DNA of 64,000 nucleotides from CAWUEZ02 sp963921355 (GCA_963921355.3 OZ001190.1:558001-622000), one strand, 5' to 3'. Counted from the first letter of the stretch, positions 25,353-34,050 are shown. The notes: a model not told the origin generated them from the sequence alone. Numbers and translations: made by a program.

Positions 25353-25417
25353 CCCGGTCTCTCTTAGAGAGCCGGGCAAATAAGTCGTAGGCCGAGCGCG
25401 CGGGTTCCAAACATCAT
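25353..25417 (-). promoter_or_regulatory. Candidate leuA leader peptide and attenuator hairpin
   Basis: On the minus strand a 17-codon frame, MMFGTRALGLRLICPAL (25417-25364), has four leucines in its last ten codons, two of them read by CTA and CTT, which are rare in this high-GC DNA. Its stop codon lies inside a hairpin, CCCGGCTCTCT/AGAGAGACCGGG (25376-25353). This is the layout expected of a leucine attenuator. Against it: no good Shine-Dalgarno sequence and no clear terminator with a T-run before leuA. The rest of the 354-bp gap shows only the 16-bp palindrome. Confidence 0.35.
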
Positions 25418-25499
25418 GCCGGGAGTTGAGCCACAAGCGGCACGCGAGGTCAAGTGCCCCGGCGGGTGGGTTGACGGCTGGAAATCATTTGCATAGCCT

Positions 25500-26027
25500 A
25501 TGCATATGTTGATAGCCAACCATCTAGCCGCACTGGTGACGCTGCTCGGGGACCGCATCGAACACGGATTCGGTGACCTCTCCCCCCGCTCCGCCTCGGT
25601 CTTGCTGACACTGCAATGCCGTGGACCTCTGGGCGTCTCGGCGGTTGCACGGATCGTCGGGACCAGCCAACCGACCGCCACACGATTGATCGATGGCCTG
25701 GTCGCACGCGGCCTGGTCATGCGCGGCGACCGCACCGGCAAGTTCGTTTCCGCGGCACTCACCGAGCTCGGGAAAGCCCGCGCCGGGAAACTGCAGGCGG
25801 ACCGGTTGGCGGTCACCGAGGATCTGCTGTCCACGCTCCGAGACGAGGAACGGCGGGCATTCGGGCTGCTGATCGAGAAACTGATGGCCGCCGGCACCGA
25901 GGGCCGCGACCACGCTCGAACAACCTGCCGCTACTGCGACCATGATGCTTGCTTCGGCGACGCCTGCCCGATCGACCGTCGGGCGACCGAGATCGAGGCG
26001 GATGGACCATCCGCGGCACCACCGTGA
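25500..26027 (+). CDS. MarR family regulator with C-terminal cysteine cluster
   Basis: A 175-residue winged-helix protein; Met at 25506 is an alternative start. The MarR core covers LSPRSASVLLTLQCRGPLGVSAVARIVGTSQPTATRLIDGLVARGLVMRGDRTGKFVSAALTE. After the dimer helix comes an unusual tail, CRYCDHDACFGDACPID, with four Cys arranged C-x2-C-x4-C-x4-C plus His and Asp, suggesting metal or redox sensing (inference). The stop overlaps the next start (GTGA), so the regulator and the hexapeptide protein are translated together. It diverges from the leuA leader. Confidence 0.88.
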   Translation: MHMLIANHLAALVTLLGDRIEHGFGDLSPRSASVLLTLQCRGPLGVSAVARIVGTSQPTATRLIDGLVARGLVMRGDRTGKFVSAALTELGKARAGKLQADRLAVTEDLLSTLRDEERRAFGLLIEKLMAAGTEGRDHARTTCRYCDHDACFGDACPIDRRATEIEADGPSAAPP

Positions 26028-26623
26028 TTCTCTCACACAACGGACGATCCCCGGACATCCATCCGGAGGCCTTCGTCGCGCCGGACGCGACGATCTGCGG
26101 CAACGTGCGGATCGGGGCCGGCGCGCGGATCATGCATGGCGCGCGCGTGGTCGCCGAAAGCGGAGCCATCGACATCGGCCGCAACACAATCATCATGCAG
26201 AACGCGGTCGTCCGGGCCACGACGGCTGATTGTCGGATCGGTTCAAGCGTTCTGATCGGACCAACAGCGCACATTGTCAGCGCCACCGTCGAGGATGAGG
26301 TCTTCCTGGCGACGGGCACGTCGATCTTTCACAACAGTACGATCGGCACCCGGTCCGTGGTACGGATCCACGGGGTGGTCCATGTCAACACCGAGCTGGC
26401 GCCCGACAGCGTCGTGCCGATCGGTTGGGTTGCCGTCGGCGCGCCCGCGAAACTGTTCAGCGCCGACCAGGCAGAGGCGCTGTGGGCTGAACAGGCTCCC
26501 CTCAAGTTCACGCTGACCGCCTATGGAATCGACCAGCCCCTGAACACGTGCCTGCCAACCGTCACGCAACGTGTCTCAGAGCGACTCGCCAGCCACGCGG
26601 AGGACAGGGTGCTGGGTGATTGA
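26024..26623 (+). CDS. Left-handed beta-helix (gamma-carbonic-anhydrase-like) hexapeptide protein
   Basis: A 199-residue protein starting at GTG 26024, which overlaps the MarR stop by 4 bp. Hexapeptide repeats run from PDIHPEAFVAPDATICGNVRIGAGARI to VVHVNTELAPDSVVPIGW, ending in VAVGAPAKLFS, followed by an amphipathic helix. The length and the VGAPAK ending resemble PaaY/CaiE and gamma-CA proteins. The zinc ligands are unclear: MHGARV and PTAHIV supply two His, but the expected second-turn His is replaced (MQNAVVRA). It may be a catalytically altered homologue; no activity is claimed. Confidence 0.78.
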   Translation: MILSHNGRSPDIHPEAFVAPDATICGNVRIGAGARIMHGARVVAESGAIDIGRNTIIMQNAVVRATTADCRIGSSVLIGPTAHIVSATVEDEVFLATGTSIFHNSTIGTRSVVRIHGVVHVNTELAPDSVVPIGWVAVGAPAKLFSADQAEALWAEQAPLKFTLTAYGIDQPLNTCLPTVTQRVSERLASHAEDRVLGD

Positions 26624-26640
26624 AGCGGTCTGCCTCCGCC

Positions 26641-26781
26641 TCTAGATCGGATCACGTTGTGACGGAAACACCCTGGTTTCCGTCACAACGTGTGAATCCG
26701 ATCTGAATCATAGAGTTAGAGCAGAGTCACCGGTCAGATGGACCGCCAACGGCGATTCCATCTGACACGAATCTGCTCTAG
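26641..26781. repeat. Composite palindromic element B-C (copy 2) at the 3' end of the enol-lactonase gene
   Basis: Part B (26642-26705): TCTAGATCGGATCACGTTGT, then GTGACGGAAAC..GTTTCCGTCAC, then ACAACGTGTGAATCCGATCT. The spacer is GAATCATAGAGTT. Part C (26717-26780): AGAGCAGAGTCACCGGTCAG through to CATCTGACACGAATCTGCTC. Both ends carry TCTAG/CTAGA. The stop codon of the enol-lactonase gene (26778-26780) is in the outer C arm. It lies between convergent genes. Confidence 0.88.
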
Positions 26782-27563
26782 ACCTTGCCGAGGAACGACA
26801 GCACCGCGTTGTCGAACAGGGCCTCCTGCTCGATGTTCGACAGGTGTGCCGCGTCCGGCAGGATGGTCAGGTGGGCGCCGGCGATCCGGGCCTGTATGTC
26901 GCGGGCCGCGTCCGGGGTGGTGCCCGGATCGTCGGCCCCGACCACCACCAGGGTCGGCGCGGTGATCGCCTGGATGGTCTCGCGCTGATCCATCGCCTGG
27001 ATCGCCCGGCAGCACCCGACAAACCCGGTCACCGGCGTGTTCAGGATCATGTTCCGGACCTTGCTGACGGCACCGGGGTCGCTGTCCTGAAACGCCCTGG
27101 TGAACCAGCGGTCTATGGTCCCGTCCACGACCCCGGCCATGCCCTTTTCCGTGGCCGTGTCGATCCGGCCCTCCCACAGGTCAGCCGGCCCCATGTAGCA
27201 GGCGGTATCGCAGGCGACCAACCGGTCGACCCGCTCGGGGTGCAGGGTCGCCAGTCGCTGGCCGACCATACCGCCTTTCGACAATCCGCAGAAATCCGCC
27301 TTGTCGATGCCGAGATGATCGAGCAGGCCGACCGCATCATCGACCAGCATTTCGATCGTGTACGGCCTTTCCGGGGCGTCGGAACGGCCATGACCGCGGC
27401 TGTCGTAGCGGATCACACGGAAGTGCTTCTCGAAAGCCGGCATCTGCGGGTCCCACATGTGCAGGTTCGAGGCCAGGGAATTCGAGAACAGGATCGGCGG
27501 GCCGTCCGGCTGACCGGACACCTCGTAATACAGCTGAATTCCGTTTATCTCGGCATACGGCAT
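26778..27563 (-). CDS. Alpha/beta hydrolase, 3-oxoadipate enol-lactonase-like
   Basis: A 261-residue alpha/beta hydrolase of the PcaD type. Visible are the oxyanion-side PPILFSNSLASNLHMWDPQ, VIRYDSRGHGRSDAPERPYT, the nucleophile elbow FCGLSKGGMVGQRLA (S95), an acid in VVVGADDPGTTPD and the His in LPDAAHLSNIEQEALF. Length and the HGRSDAP motif fit beta-ketoadipate enol-lactone hydrolase, but no other protocatechuate gene is nearby, so the pathway role is unproven. The start at 27563 opens directly on MPYAEINGIQLYYEVSG. Confidence 0.85.
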   Translation of the reverse strand: MPYAEINGIQLYYEVSGQPDGPPILFSNSLASNLHMWDPQMPAFEKHFRVIRYDSRGHGRSDAPERPYTIEMLVDDAVGLLDHLGIDKADFCGLSKGGMVGQRLATLHPERVDRLVACDTACYMGPADLWEGRIDTATEKGMAGVVDGTIDRWFTRAFQDSDPGAVSKVRNMILNTPVTGFVGCCRAIQAMDQRETIQAITAPTLVVVGADDPGTTPDAARDIQARIAGAHLTILPDAAHLSNIEQEALFDNAVLSFLGKV

Positions 27564-27733
27564 GGGGGACCCCTCGGCGAAAGCAAGGGCGTCATTACAC
27601 CCGGATGCACCGGCGGCGTCGAGCCCTGCAAACGTTGCGCGACGGTCAGCGCAGGGTTGATGACAGTCCGTCTCGACAGAGCGCCCAAGGCTGTGTCGAA
27701 TACGCCGGTGATCCGTGACCGCCGAGGTGCAGG

Positions 27734-30136
27734 ATGCCGCTCGACCCGCTTTCCCCGGACGCCCTGTATCGGCCGACCGACCTGTCGGTGCTCGAGTTCA
27801 AGACCACGAAGGACCTGGAGACGGTGGCGACCCTGGTCGGTCAGGAGCGGGCCCTGGACGCGGTCCGGTTCGCTGCCCGGATGCGCGCCCGCGGCTACAA
27901 CCTGTTCGTGGTCGGCCCGAAGGGCTCCGGCAAGCACACCGCCGTCCGGGACTATCTGACGGATCGCGCCCGCAGTTTCCCCGCGCCCAGCGACTGGGTC
28001 TACGTCCACGATTTCAGCGACAGCCACAAGGCGACCGCGCTGGAACTCCCGCCGGGCTTCGGCCAGGAACTCGCGCATCGGCTCGACCAGCTGATCACCG
28101 ACCTGCAGGCCTCCGTGGCCGCGGTGCTCGAGGGCGAGGACTATCGCGCCCGGCGCGAGGCCATCGACAAGAGCTTCGCCGAGCGCGGCGAGCATGCCTT
28201 CAAGGCGATCGCGGAAGCCGCCCAGGAACGCGAGCTGATCATCGTGCGCACAGAGCATGGCCTGGCGGTCGCCCCGGTCGATGACGGCAAGCCGATGGTG
28301 GCCGAGAAGTTCAACGCCCTGCCCGAGGTCCGCCGCCAGCGGCTTCAGAAGGACATCGAAGCGATTCAGGAGCAGTTGAAGGACGTCGTCCGCCAGGCGC
28401 CCCTGATCGAGCGGGACCGCCAGAACGAAGTCCGTGCCCTGAACGCCACGGTGGCCCAGGATCTGGTGGAGGCGGAGGTGGCAGACGTGCGCGAGGGTCT
28501 GGCCATGACGCCCGCGCTCGATGCCTGGCTCACCGCGCTGCGCGACGACCTGATCGACAACATTGCCCTGTTCGCCCACAAATCCGGCGAGGCTCCGCAA
28601 CAGGATGCTCCGAAAGAGCCCGGCCAGAACGGCGACCAGCTGCGCCGCTACAGGGTCAATGTCTTCGTCGCCAACGACCGGGACGGCGGGGCACCGGTGG
28701 TCATGGAGGACCACCCGACCCTCGGGCGCCTGATCGGGCGGATCGAGTATCGCTCGCAGATGGGCTCGATGCTCACCGACTTCACGCTGATCCGTCCCGG
28801 CGCCCTGCACCGCGCCAACGGCGGCTATCTGTTGATCGATGCTCTCAAACTGGTTGGACAACCCTATGCGTGGGAAGCGTTGAAGCGCGCGCTCTACAGC
28901 GCCAAGGTCACCATCGAGGGTCCGGCCGAGGCCGCCACGACGGCGCTGGCGGTCTCCATACAACCCGCGCCGATCCCGCTGTCGGTCAAGCTGGTCCTGT
29001 TCGGCGACCACCGGCTGATGCAGATGATGGCGTCGCTCGATCCGGACTTCGGGGATCTGGTCAAGGTGATCGCCGATTTCGACGACATCATGGACCGCGA
29101 TGCCGAGCACGATGCCCTGTACGCGCGGCTGATCGCCACCATCCAGCAACGCGAGAAAATGCGGCCCTTCGATCGCCGGGCCGTCGAACCGGTGATCGAG
29201 CACTGTTCCCGGCTGGTCTCTGACGCCGAGCGCGTGACCGCCCGGGTCGGATTGATCGCCGACCTGCTGCGCGAGGCGGACTATGTTGGCCGCGATCGCG
29301 ATCACAAAGTGATCCGGCTGGCCGATGTCGAGGATGCGCTGGCGGCGCACCGTCGACGCTCGGACCGGATCGAAAGTCGGCTGCGTGAGCAGATCCTGCG
29401 CGAATCCGTGCTGATCGACACCGACGGATCCACCGTCGGACAGGTGAACGGGCTCAGCGTGCTGCAGATCGGGACCCACGCTTTCGGGCGGCCGAGCCGG
29501 ATCACCGCAAGGGTGCGCGTGGGCACCGGCAAAGTGGTCGACATCGAACGCGAGGTTGATCTCGGCGGCCCCCTGCACACCAAAGGTGTCCTCATTCTCC
29601 AGGGGTATCTGGCAGCGACCTACGCCACCGATGTCCCGACATCGCTGCAGGCGAGCCTGGTGTTCGAGCAGTCCTACGGTGGCGTCGACGGCGACAGCGC
29701 GTCATCGACCGAGCTCTACGCGCTGTTGTCGGCGCTGTCCGGGGTTCCGATCGATCAGGGCATCGCGGTCACCGGCTCGGTCAACCAGATGGGCCAGGTC
29801 CAGGCGATCGGCGGGGTCAACGAGAAGATCGAGGGCTATTTCGACATCTGCGCCGAGCGCGGCTTGACCGGCCGCCAGGGCGTGATGATCCCGGCGGCCA
29901 ATGTCGCCAACCTGATGCTCAAGGCCGAGGTGCGCGACGCGGTGCGCGCCGGCCAGTTCCGGGTCTGGGCGGTTTCGACAATTGCGGAGGGCATCGAGAT
30001 CCTGACCGGCCGGGCGGCCGGCGACCGGAACGAAGATGGCGCCTATCCCGCCGACACCATCAACGCCCTGGTCGACGCCAAGCTGCGGCAGTTCGCCGAA
30101 ACCCGGCGCCGGTTTGCGGGCCGCGACGACACGTGA
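27734..30136 (+). CDS. Lon-like AAA ATPase-protease (LonH/YcbZ family)
   Basis: An 800-residue cytosolic protein. The N-terminal AAA part holds Walker A GPKGSGKHT (61-69), a long helical insertion (about 110-290), RANGGYLLIDAL as Walker B-like segment and the SIQPAPIPLSVKLVLFGD sensor region. The C-terminal S16 protease domain has the catalytic Ser in GVDGDSASSTELYALLSAL (S655) and the conserved Lys in AIGGVNEKIEGYFDIC. Family members are called Lon-like protease or YcbZ and belong to quality control or recombination-linked proteolysis; targets are unknown. The gene diverges from the enol-lactonase across 170 bp and is monocistronic. Confidence 0.92.
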   Translation: MPLDPLSPDALYRPTDLSVLEFKTTKDLETVATLVGQERALDAVRFAARMRARGYNLFVVGPKGSGKHTAVRDYLTDRARSFPAPSDWVYVHDFSDSHKATALELPPGFGQELAHRLDQLITDLQASVAAVLEGEDYRARREAIDKSFAERGEHAFKAIAEAAQERELIIVRTEHGLAVAPVDDGKPMVAEKFNALPEVRRQRLQKDIEAIQEQLKDVVRQAPLIERDRQNEVRALNATVAQDLVEAEVADVREGLAMTPALDAWLTALRDDLIDNIALFAHKSGEAPQQDAPKEPGQNGDQLRRYRVNVFVANDRDGGAPVVMEDHPTLGRLIGRIEYRSQMGSMLTDFTLIRPGALHRANGGYLLIDALKLVGQPYAWEALKRALYSAKVTIEGPAEAATTALAVSIQPAPIPLSVKLVLFGDHRLMQMMASLDPDFGDLVKVIADFDDIMDRDAEHDALYARLIATIQQREKMRPFDRRAVEPVIEHCSRLVSDAERVTARVGLIADLLREADYVGRDRDHKVIRLADVEDALAAHRRRSDRIESRLREQILRESVLIDTDGSTVGQVNGLSVLQIGTHAFGRPSRITARVRVGTGKVVDIEREVDLGGPLHTKGVLILQGYLAATYATDVPTSLQASLVFEQSYGGVDGDSASSTELYALLSALSGVPIDQGIAVTGSVNQMGQVQAIGGVNEKIEGYFDICAERGLTGRQGVMIPAANVANLMLKAEVRDAVRAGQFRVWAVSTIAEGIEILTGRAAGDRNEDGAYPADTINALVDAKLRQFAETRRRFAGRDDT

Positions 30137-30155
30137 CTCGGGGTATTGGTCCGGG

Positions 30156-30737
30156 TCACGCGGCCGTCGGGCCGGTCCATTCGCTGACCACCTGATCCAG
30201 GGTCGGGCGGCCGCGCTCGCTCGGCTGCTCAACCGGTGTCCCGATATAGACGAACCCGATGATGTCCGTGTCCGTCCCGTGGCCAAGCGCGCGCTTGATG
30301 TCGTCGTGGAAAGCCGGCCATTCGGTCAGCCACTGGGCAGCGTAGCCACTGGCATGGCTGGCGATCAGAAGGTTCTGGCAGAGCGCGCCGCCGGACAGGC
30401 GCTGTTCCAGTTCGGGAATCTTCGGATGCAACGGATCGACCCGGGCGGTCACCGCGAGCAGGATTGGCGCGCGTTGCGGCCGCTGACGCTCAATCTCGAC
30501 CTGGCGGTTCTCGGCCTCGGGGTTATCGGCCGCGAACACCCTGGCAAACACGTCCCCCAGGGCCGCCTGGCCCGGTTTCTTGAGCACCTGGATCCGCCAC
30601 GGACCGAGCTTGCCGTGATCGGGCACCCGGATTCCGGCCGCCAGGATGGCCTCAAGTTCGGCATCGCTCGGCCCCGGTTCTTCAAGGTTCTTGGCAACGA
30701 CGGACCGGCGGGTCAGCAACAGGTCGATTGTCTTCAT
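30156..30737 (-). CDS. Nitroreductase family protein (YdjA-like)
   Basis: A 193-residue FMN-dependent oxidoreductase. It begins MKTIDLLLTRRSVVAKNLEEPGP, has the FMN-contacting RVPDHGKLGPWRIQVL segment, SGGALCQNLLIASHASGYAAQWLT and a C-terminal GFVYIGTPVEQPSERGRP. The RRSVxAK and VPDHGKL motifs are those of the small YdjA subgroup, which reduces nitro compounds or unknown quinone-like substrates. The start at 30737 is preferred over 30764 because it opens on the domain and has GGAG 11 nt upstream. It converges on the Lon-like gene. Confidence 0.9.
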   Translation of the reverse strand: MKTIDLLLTRRSVVAKNLEEPGPSDAELEAILAAGIRVPDHGKLGPWRIQVLKKPGQAALGDVFARVFAADNPEAENRQVEIERQRPQRAPILLAVTARVDPLHPKIPELEQRLSGGALCQNLLIASHASGYAAQWLTEWPAFHDDIKRALGHGTDTDIIGFVYIGTPVEQPSERGRPTLDQVVSEWTGPTAA

Positions 30738-30940
30738 GGGCTCGGAGTCTCCAGTGCGTGCCACGCCTCGTGGGGAACATAGGGGGGCCGGCCGCTTCGG
30801 AAAAGGGACTCAAGCCGACGGATGGCAAGATCGATTGGCGACAGGTGTCACCCACGCTATAGTGCGGTCACGCCAGAATGGCGCGGAAATTGCTTGAACG
30901 GAATCGTCGGCAAAGCCGAAAGAAATTCGGAGGTTCATTA

Positions 30941-31162
30941 ATGCTCTCTCGACCCGCCACACGGCTCGTCGCGGCCGCCCTCCTGCTGGGCGCGCTGAAC
31001 GGCTGCAATCCGTACGTCTGGAGCGGGGCGGCCGCCCTGACGGTCCCGAACGCCACGACCGGACGGAACATCTTCCATCATGCCGACGCGTTCTTCGGAC
31101 CGCGGTGCAGCGAGACAAGTTATTTCGACCGACCGGTGCGCTGCGTCAACGACCCGGATTGA
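30941..31162 (+). CDS. Small putative lipoprotein
   Basis: A 73-residue protein opening MLSRPATRLVAAALLLGALNGC, a signal peptide with a lipobox-like LNGC ending; cleavage would leave Cys 22 for lipidation. The mature part NPYVWSGAAALTVPNATTGR..IFHHADAFFGPRCSETSYFDRP has two more Cys that could form a disulfide. CGGAGG lies 7 nt before the ATG, which decides against the Met at 30878. No family is recognised. It stands alone between the nitroreductase and a palindrome-rich gap. Confidence 0.7.
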   Translation: MLSRPATRLVAAALLLGALNGCNPYVWSGAAALTVPNATTGRNIFHHADAFFGPRCSETSYFDRPVRCVNDPD

Positions 31163-31249
31163 AGCGGGCCACGCGGTACTGGTCCGCAACAAGACCTGAC
31201 CGACAGGTGGGAATGTGCTATCGCCGCTTCTCCCGAGCCGGCGTGATGG

Positions 31250-31287
31250 TTCCGTGATTCAGTGTTTCCCAACGGTGAATCACGGAA
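31250..31287. repeat. 38-bp palindrome of the GTGATTC..GAATCAC family
   Basis: TTCCGTGATTCAGTG and CGGTGAATCACGGAA face each other across 8 bp. Its ends match the 49163 element and the repeats at 325-512. It lies in the 220-bp gap before ytoQ; a weaker hairpin, GTTCGTTTAATCGAAC (31336-31351), follows. Confidence 0.75.
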
Positions 31288-31382
31288 GCTGACTCATTCT
31301 GGCTCCTAGCAAGTGCGTGTACCGACTCGCGAGAAGTTCGTTTAATCGAACCTCTCGATCGGGACACCAGCGGAGGCAGCCC

Positions 31383-31841
31383 ATGTCGACACTCACCGTT
31401 TATCTTTCCGGCGAAATCCACACCGACTGGCGCGACGTGATCGCCCGCGGCGCCGAGTCCGCCGGGCTCGACATCGAGTTCACGGCACCTGTAACGGACC
31501 ATGATGCCAGCGACGATTGCGGGGTGACGATCCTCGGTGCCGAATCCGCCTCGTTCTGGAAGGACCACAAAGGCGCCAAGCTGAACGCCATCCGCACCCG
31601 GACGCTGATCGAGCAGGCCGACGTGGTCGTTGTCCGGTTCGGCGAGAAGTACAAACAGTGGAACGCCGCCTTCGATGCCGGCTACGCCGCAGCGCTCGGG
31701 ACGCCGATCGTGGTGGTGCATGGCGCCGACCATGCCCACGCGCTGAAGGAAGTGGATGCCGCAGCACTCGCCGTCGCCGAGCAGCCCGAGCAGGTCGTCG
31801 ACATCCTGCGTTACGTCCAGACCGGCGCGTTACCGGCATGA
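31383..31841 (+). CDS. ytoQ: YtoQ family protein
   Basis: A 152-residue cytosolic protein with the family pattern MSTLTVYLSGEIHTDWRDVI, FTAPVTDHDASDDCGVTILG, KLNAIRTRTLIEQADVVVVRFGEKYKQWNAAFDAGYAAALG and PIVVVHGADHAHALKEVDAAALAVAEQ. The fold resembles nucleoside 2-deoxyribosyltransferase-like proteins, but no function is established. CGGAGGC is 6 nt upstream of the start at 31383. It overlaps the RidA-like gene by 4 bp (ATGA), so the two are coupled. Confidence 0.9.
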   Translation: MSTLTVYLSGEIHTDWRDVIARGAESAGLDIEFTAPVTDHDASDDCGVTILGAESASFWKDHKGAKLNAIRTRTLIEQADVVVVRFGEKYKQWNAAFDAGYAAALGTPIVVVHGADHAHALKEVDAAALAVAEQPEQVVDILRYVQTGALPA

Positions 31842-32230
31842 CCGAACGCCGGCGGATCAGCTCGGGTTCGCGCTTCGAAGAGCAGATCGGTTACAGCCGC
31901 GCCGTGGTCGACGGCGACTGGGTCTTCGTCTCCGGGACCACCGGGACCGACTACACCACCATGACCGTCGCCGAGACGGTCGAGGATCAGGTGGAGCAGT
32001 GCCTCGCCAACGTGGCGGACGCCCTCGGCGAGGCCGGGGCCAGTTTCGACGACGTGGTGCGGGTCATCTACGTGCTGCCGGACCGCAATGATTTCGAGGC
32101 CTGCTGGCCGGCCCTGCGCCGCGCTTTCGCCACCGCCAGACCCGCCGCCATGATGATCCAGGCAGAGTTGATCGATCCCGCGATGAAGATCGAGATCCAG
32201 GTCACCGCAAGGCTCCCGGGGACCGGCTGA
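31838..32230 (+). CDS. RidA/YjgF family protein
   Basis: A 130-residue member of the enamine/imine deaminase family. It shows ISSGSRFEEQIGYSRAVVDGDWVFVSGTTG, VEDQVEQCLANVADALGEAGASFDDVVRVIYVLPD and the C-terminal ARPAAMMIQAELIDPAMKIEIQVTA, where the R of ARPA is the carboxylate-binding residue. It belongs to a Rid subgroup without the canonical IPQG ending. It starts inside the ytoQ stop codon (ATGA). Confidence 0.9.
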   Translation: MTERRRISSGSRFEEQIGYSRAVVDGDWVFVSGTTGTDYTTMTVAETVEDQVEQCLANVADALGEAGASFDDVVRVIYVLPDRNDFEACWPALRRAFATARPAAMMIQAELIDPAMKIEIQVTARLPGTG

Positions 32231-32257
32231 GGCGAGACCGCCCTAACGGATCAGGGG

Positions 32258-32827
32258 CTAGACGCCGCGCGCGAACAGGGTCAGGACCACGCCCTCGAAC
32301 ATCAGGTAGGCGATGACGAGACCGATCGTCATGCCCCAGTTCACGTCCAGGGCGATCCGGATGACCTGCGCACGCAACCACAGGGTGGCGCCAAAGGCGG
32401 CAACGTTGATCGCGTTTGACACGGCTTCGGAGAACAGGCCCGAGACCGCAAGCGCGAGTGCCACCACCTGCACCACCAACGCCGGAACCGATGACCAGTA
32501 CTCGGCGATCATGTAGTCGAAGTACCGTTCGTCGCGGTCGATCACCGGGACCACGTAGTGCACCGCCAGGGCAAAGCCGTACCACGCGATGACGATGGCC
32601 ACAGACCACCCGAGCAGGCCGCCGACCGTGATCGTCCCATCCGGTCGCAGCAGATAGAGGATGACGCTGAGCGGCAGCACCGCGGCCAGCGCCCAGCACG
32701 CACGCCAGAACCCGGCGCTGCCGCTGCCGAAATAGCTCAGCGCGGTGGAATCACCGATGAACAGCCGCCAGGTTCCGAAGCCGGAGGAAACGATCTCCGC
32801 ATGGGACGGGGGAGCGGGAAGGGCCAT
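32258..32827 (-). CDS. Conserved integral membrane protein of unknown function
   Basis: A 189-residue protein with four likely transmembrane helices: AVLPLSVILYLL, GGLLGWSVAIVIAWYGFALAV, ALVVQVVALALAVSGLF and MTIGLVIAYLMFEGVVLTLF. A soluble N-terminus precedes them. The helices and the acidic loop VIDRDERYFDYMIAEYW are recognisable, but no family name is claimed. It starts 4 bp downstream of the dapE stop on the same strand, so it is probably the last gene of dapD-dapE-membrane protein. Confidence 0.75.
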   Translation of the reverse strand: MALPAPPSHAEIVSSGFGTWRLFIGDSTALSYFGSGSAGFWRACWALAAVLPLSVILYLLRPDGTITVGGLLGWSVAIVIAWYGFALAVHYVVPVIDRDERYFDYMIAEYWSSVPALVVQVVALALAVSGLFSEAVSNAINVAAFGATLWLRAQVIRIALDVNWGMTIGLVIAYLMFEGVVLTLFARGV

Positions 32828-32831
32828 GGCG

Positions 32832-34025
32832 TCACCCTGCGAAAAAGCGGCGAAGCACGGTCGTGTAGACAGCGGTCAGTTTCTCAATATCGGTTACGGC
32901 CACGTTCTCGTCGACCTTGTGCATGGTCTGACCGACAAGACCGAACTCGACGACAGGACAGACCCGGCGAATGAACCGGGCATCGGAGGTGCCGCCGGTC
33001 GTGCTGAGCTCCGGGCGCCGTCCCGTCACCTCCTCGACCGCGGCCGAAAGCAGGTCCGACAGGGTCCCGGGCTCGGTCACGAAGCTCTCGCCGGAACACG
33101 CGGTGCGCAGATCATAGCGCACGCCCTTCTGGTCGAAGCTCTGACGGAACATCGTCTCCAGGGATCCCGAGGAATGAGCGTCGTTGAACCGCACGTTGAA
33201 CACCGCCGTCGCCGCCTGGGGGATCACATTGGTAGCCGGATTGCCGACGTCAATCGTCGTGACCGACAGCGTGGTCGGCGGAAAATGGTCGGTGCCCTCG
33301 TCGAGGGTACCGCCGACGAACGGTTCCAGCAGACGCACCAGCCCATGGATCGGGTTCTCCGCCAGATGCGGATAGGCGACGTGCCCCTGGGTCCCCTGGA
33401 CCGTGAGATAGCCGGTGAAGCTGCCGCGCCGGCCGATCTTCATCATCTCGCCGAAGTCGTTCGGGTTGGTCGGCTCGCCGACAACGCAGACATCAGGGAT
33501 CTCGTCGTGTTCGGCCATCCAGTCGAGGACCTTGGTCGTGCCGTTCACGGCCGGACCTTCCTCGTCACCGGTGATCAGCAGGCTGATCGACGCGTCATTC
33601 AGTCCACCGGCGTCACGCCCCTCGGGGGACGCTTCGCCGAGATACCGGTCCACCGCCGCGACGAAGGCCGCGATCGCCCCTTTCATGTCGGCCGCCCCAC
33701 GGCCCCACAGCCGCGCGTCCTCGACCGCGCCGGCGAAAGGATCCCGACGCCAGGCGTCGCGGTCGCCGACCGGCACGACATCGGTGTGGCCGGCAAAGCA
33801 GAAATGCGGACCGCCGGTGCCCCGCCGGGCGTAGAGGTTGTCGACCGGGTCGCTGTCAGGCTCGGAGAACCGCAGCCGGTGGCAGGTGAAACCGAGCGGT
33901 TCCAGCAGCTCCTGAAGCAGATCGAGCGCGCCGCCTTCGACCGGCGTGACGCTCGGGCAGCGGATCAGACGGCCGGCGATCTCGACGGGATCGAGCCCGG
34001 CCCCGGCGGCGGCGGCCGTCACCAT
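32832..34025 (-). CDS. dapE: Succinyl-diaminopimelate desuccinylase
   Basis: Zinc-dependent M20 hydrolase that frees LL-diaminopimelate for lysine and cell-wall synthesis. The 397-residue protein has the dimetal ligands: H in CFAGHTDVVPVGD, D in GRGAADMKGAIAAF, E-E in ITGDEEGPAVNGT (with catalytic E), D/E in VCVVGEPTNPNDFGEMMKIGRRGS and the C-terminal H in GLVGQTMHKVDENV. The start at 34025 is chosen to follow the dapD stop by 25 bp. Length is slightly above the usual 375-380 because of the N-terminus. Confidence 0.95.
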   Translation of the reverse strand: MVTAAAAGAGLDPVEIAGRLIRCPSVTPVEGGALDLLQELLEPLGFTCHRLRFSEPDSDPVDNLYARRGTGGPHFCFAGHTDVVPVGDRDAWRRDPFAGAVEDARLWGRGAADMKGAIAAFVAAVDRYLGEASPEGRDAGGLNDASISLLITGDEEGPAVNGTTKVLDWMAEHDEIPDVCVVGEPTNPNDFGEMMKIGRRGSFTGYLTVQGTQGHVAYPHLAENPIHGLVRLLEPFVGGTLDEGTDHFPPTTLSVTTIDVGNPATNVIPQAATAVFNVRFNDAHSSGSLETMFRQSFDQKGVRYDLRTACSGESFVTEPGTLSDLLSAAVEEVTGRRPELSTTGGTSDARFIRRVCPVVEFGLVGQTMHKVDENVAVTDIEKLTAVYTTVLRRFFAG

Positions 34026-34050
34026 GGGTCCCGGTATCTCTATCGGTATC

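Noticed and set aside
25198..25410. A 70-codon minus-strand frame upstream of leuA
   Set aside because: Arg-rich composition, no Shine-Dalgarno, no family resemblance; it overlaps the better candidate leader peptide.
27545..29578. A 677-codon minus-strand frame
   Set aside because: Antisense to the Lon-like gene, whose ATPase and protease motifs are intact.
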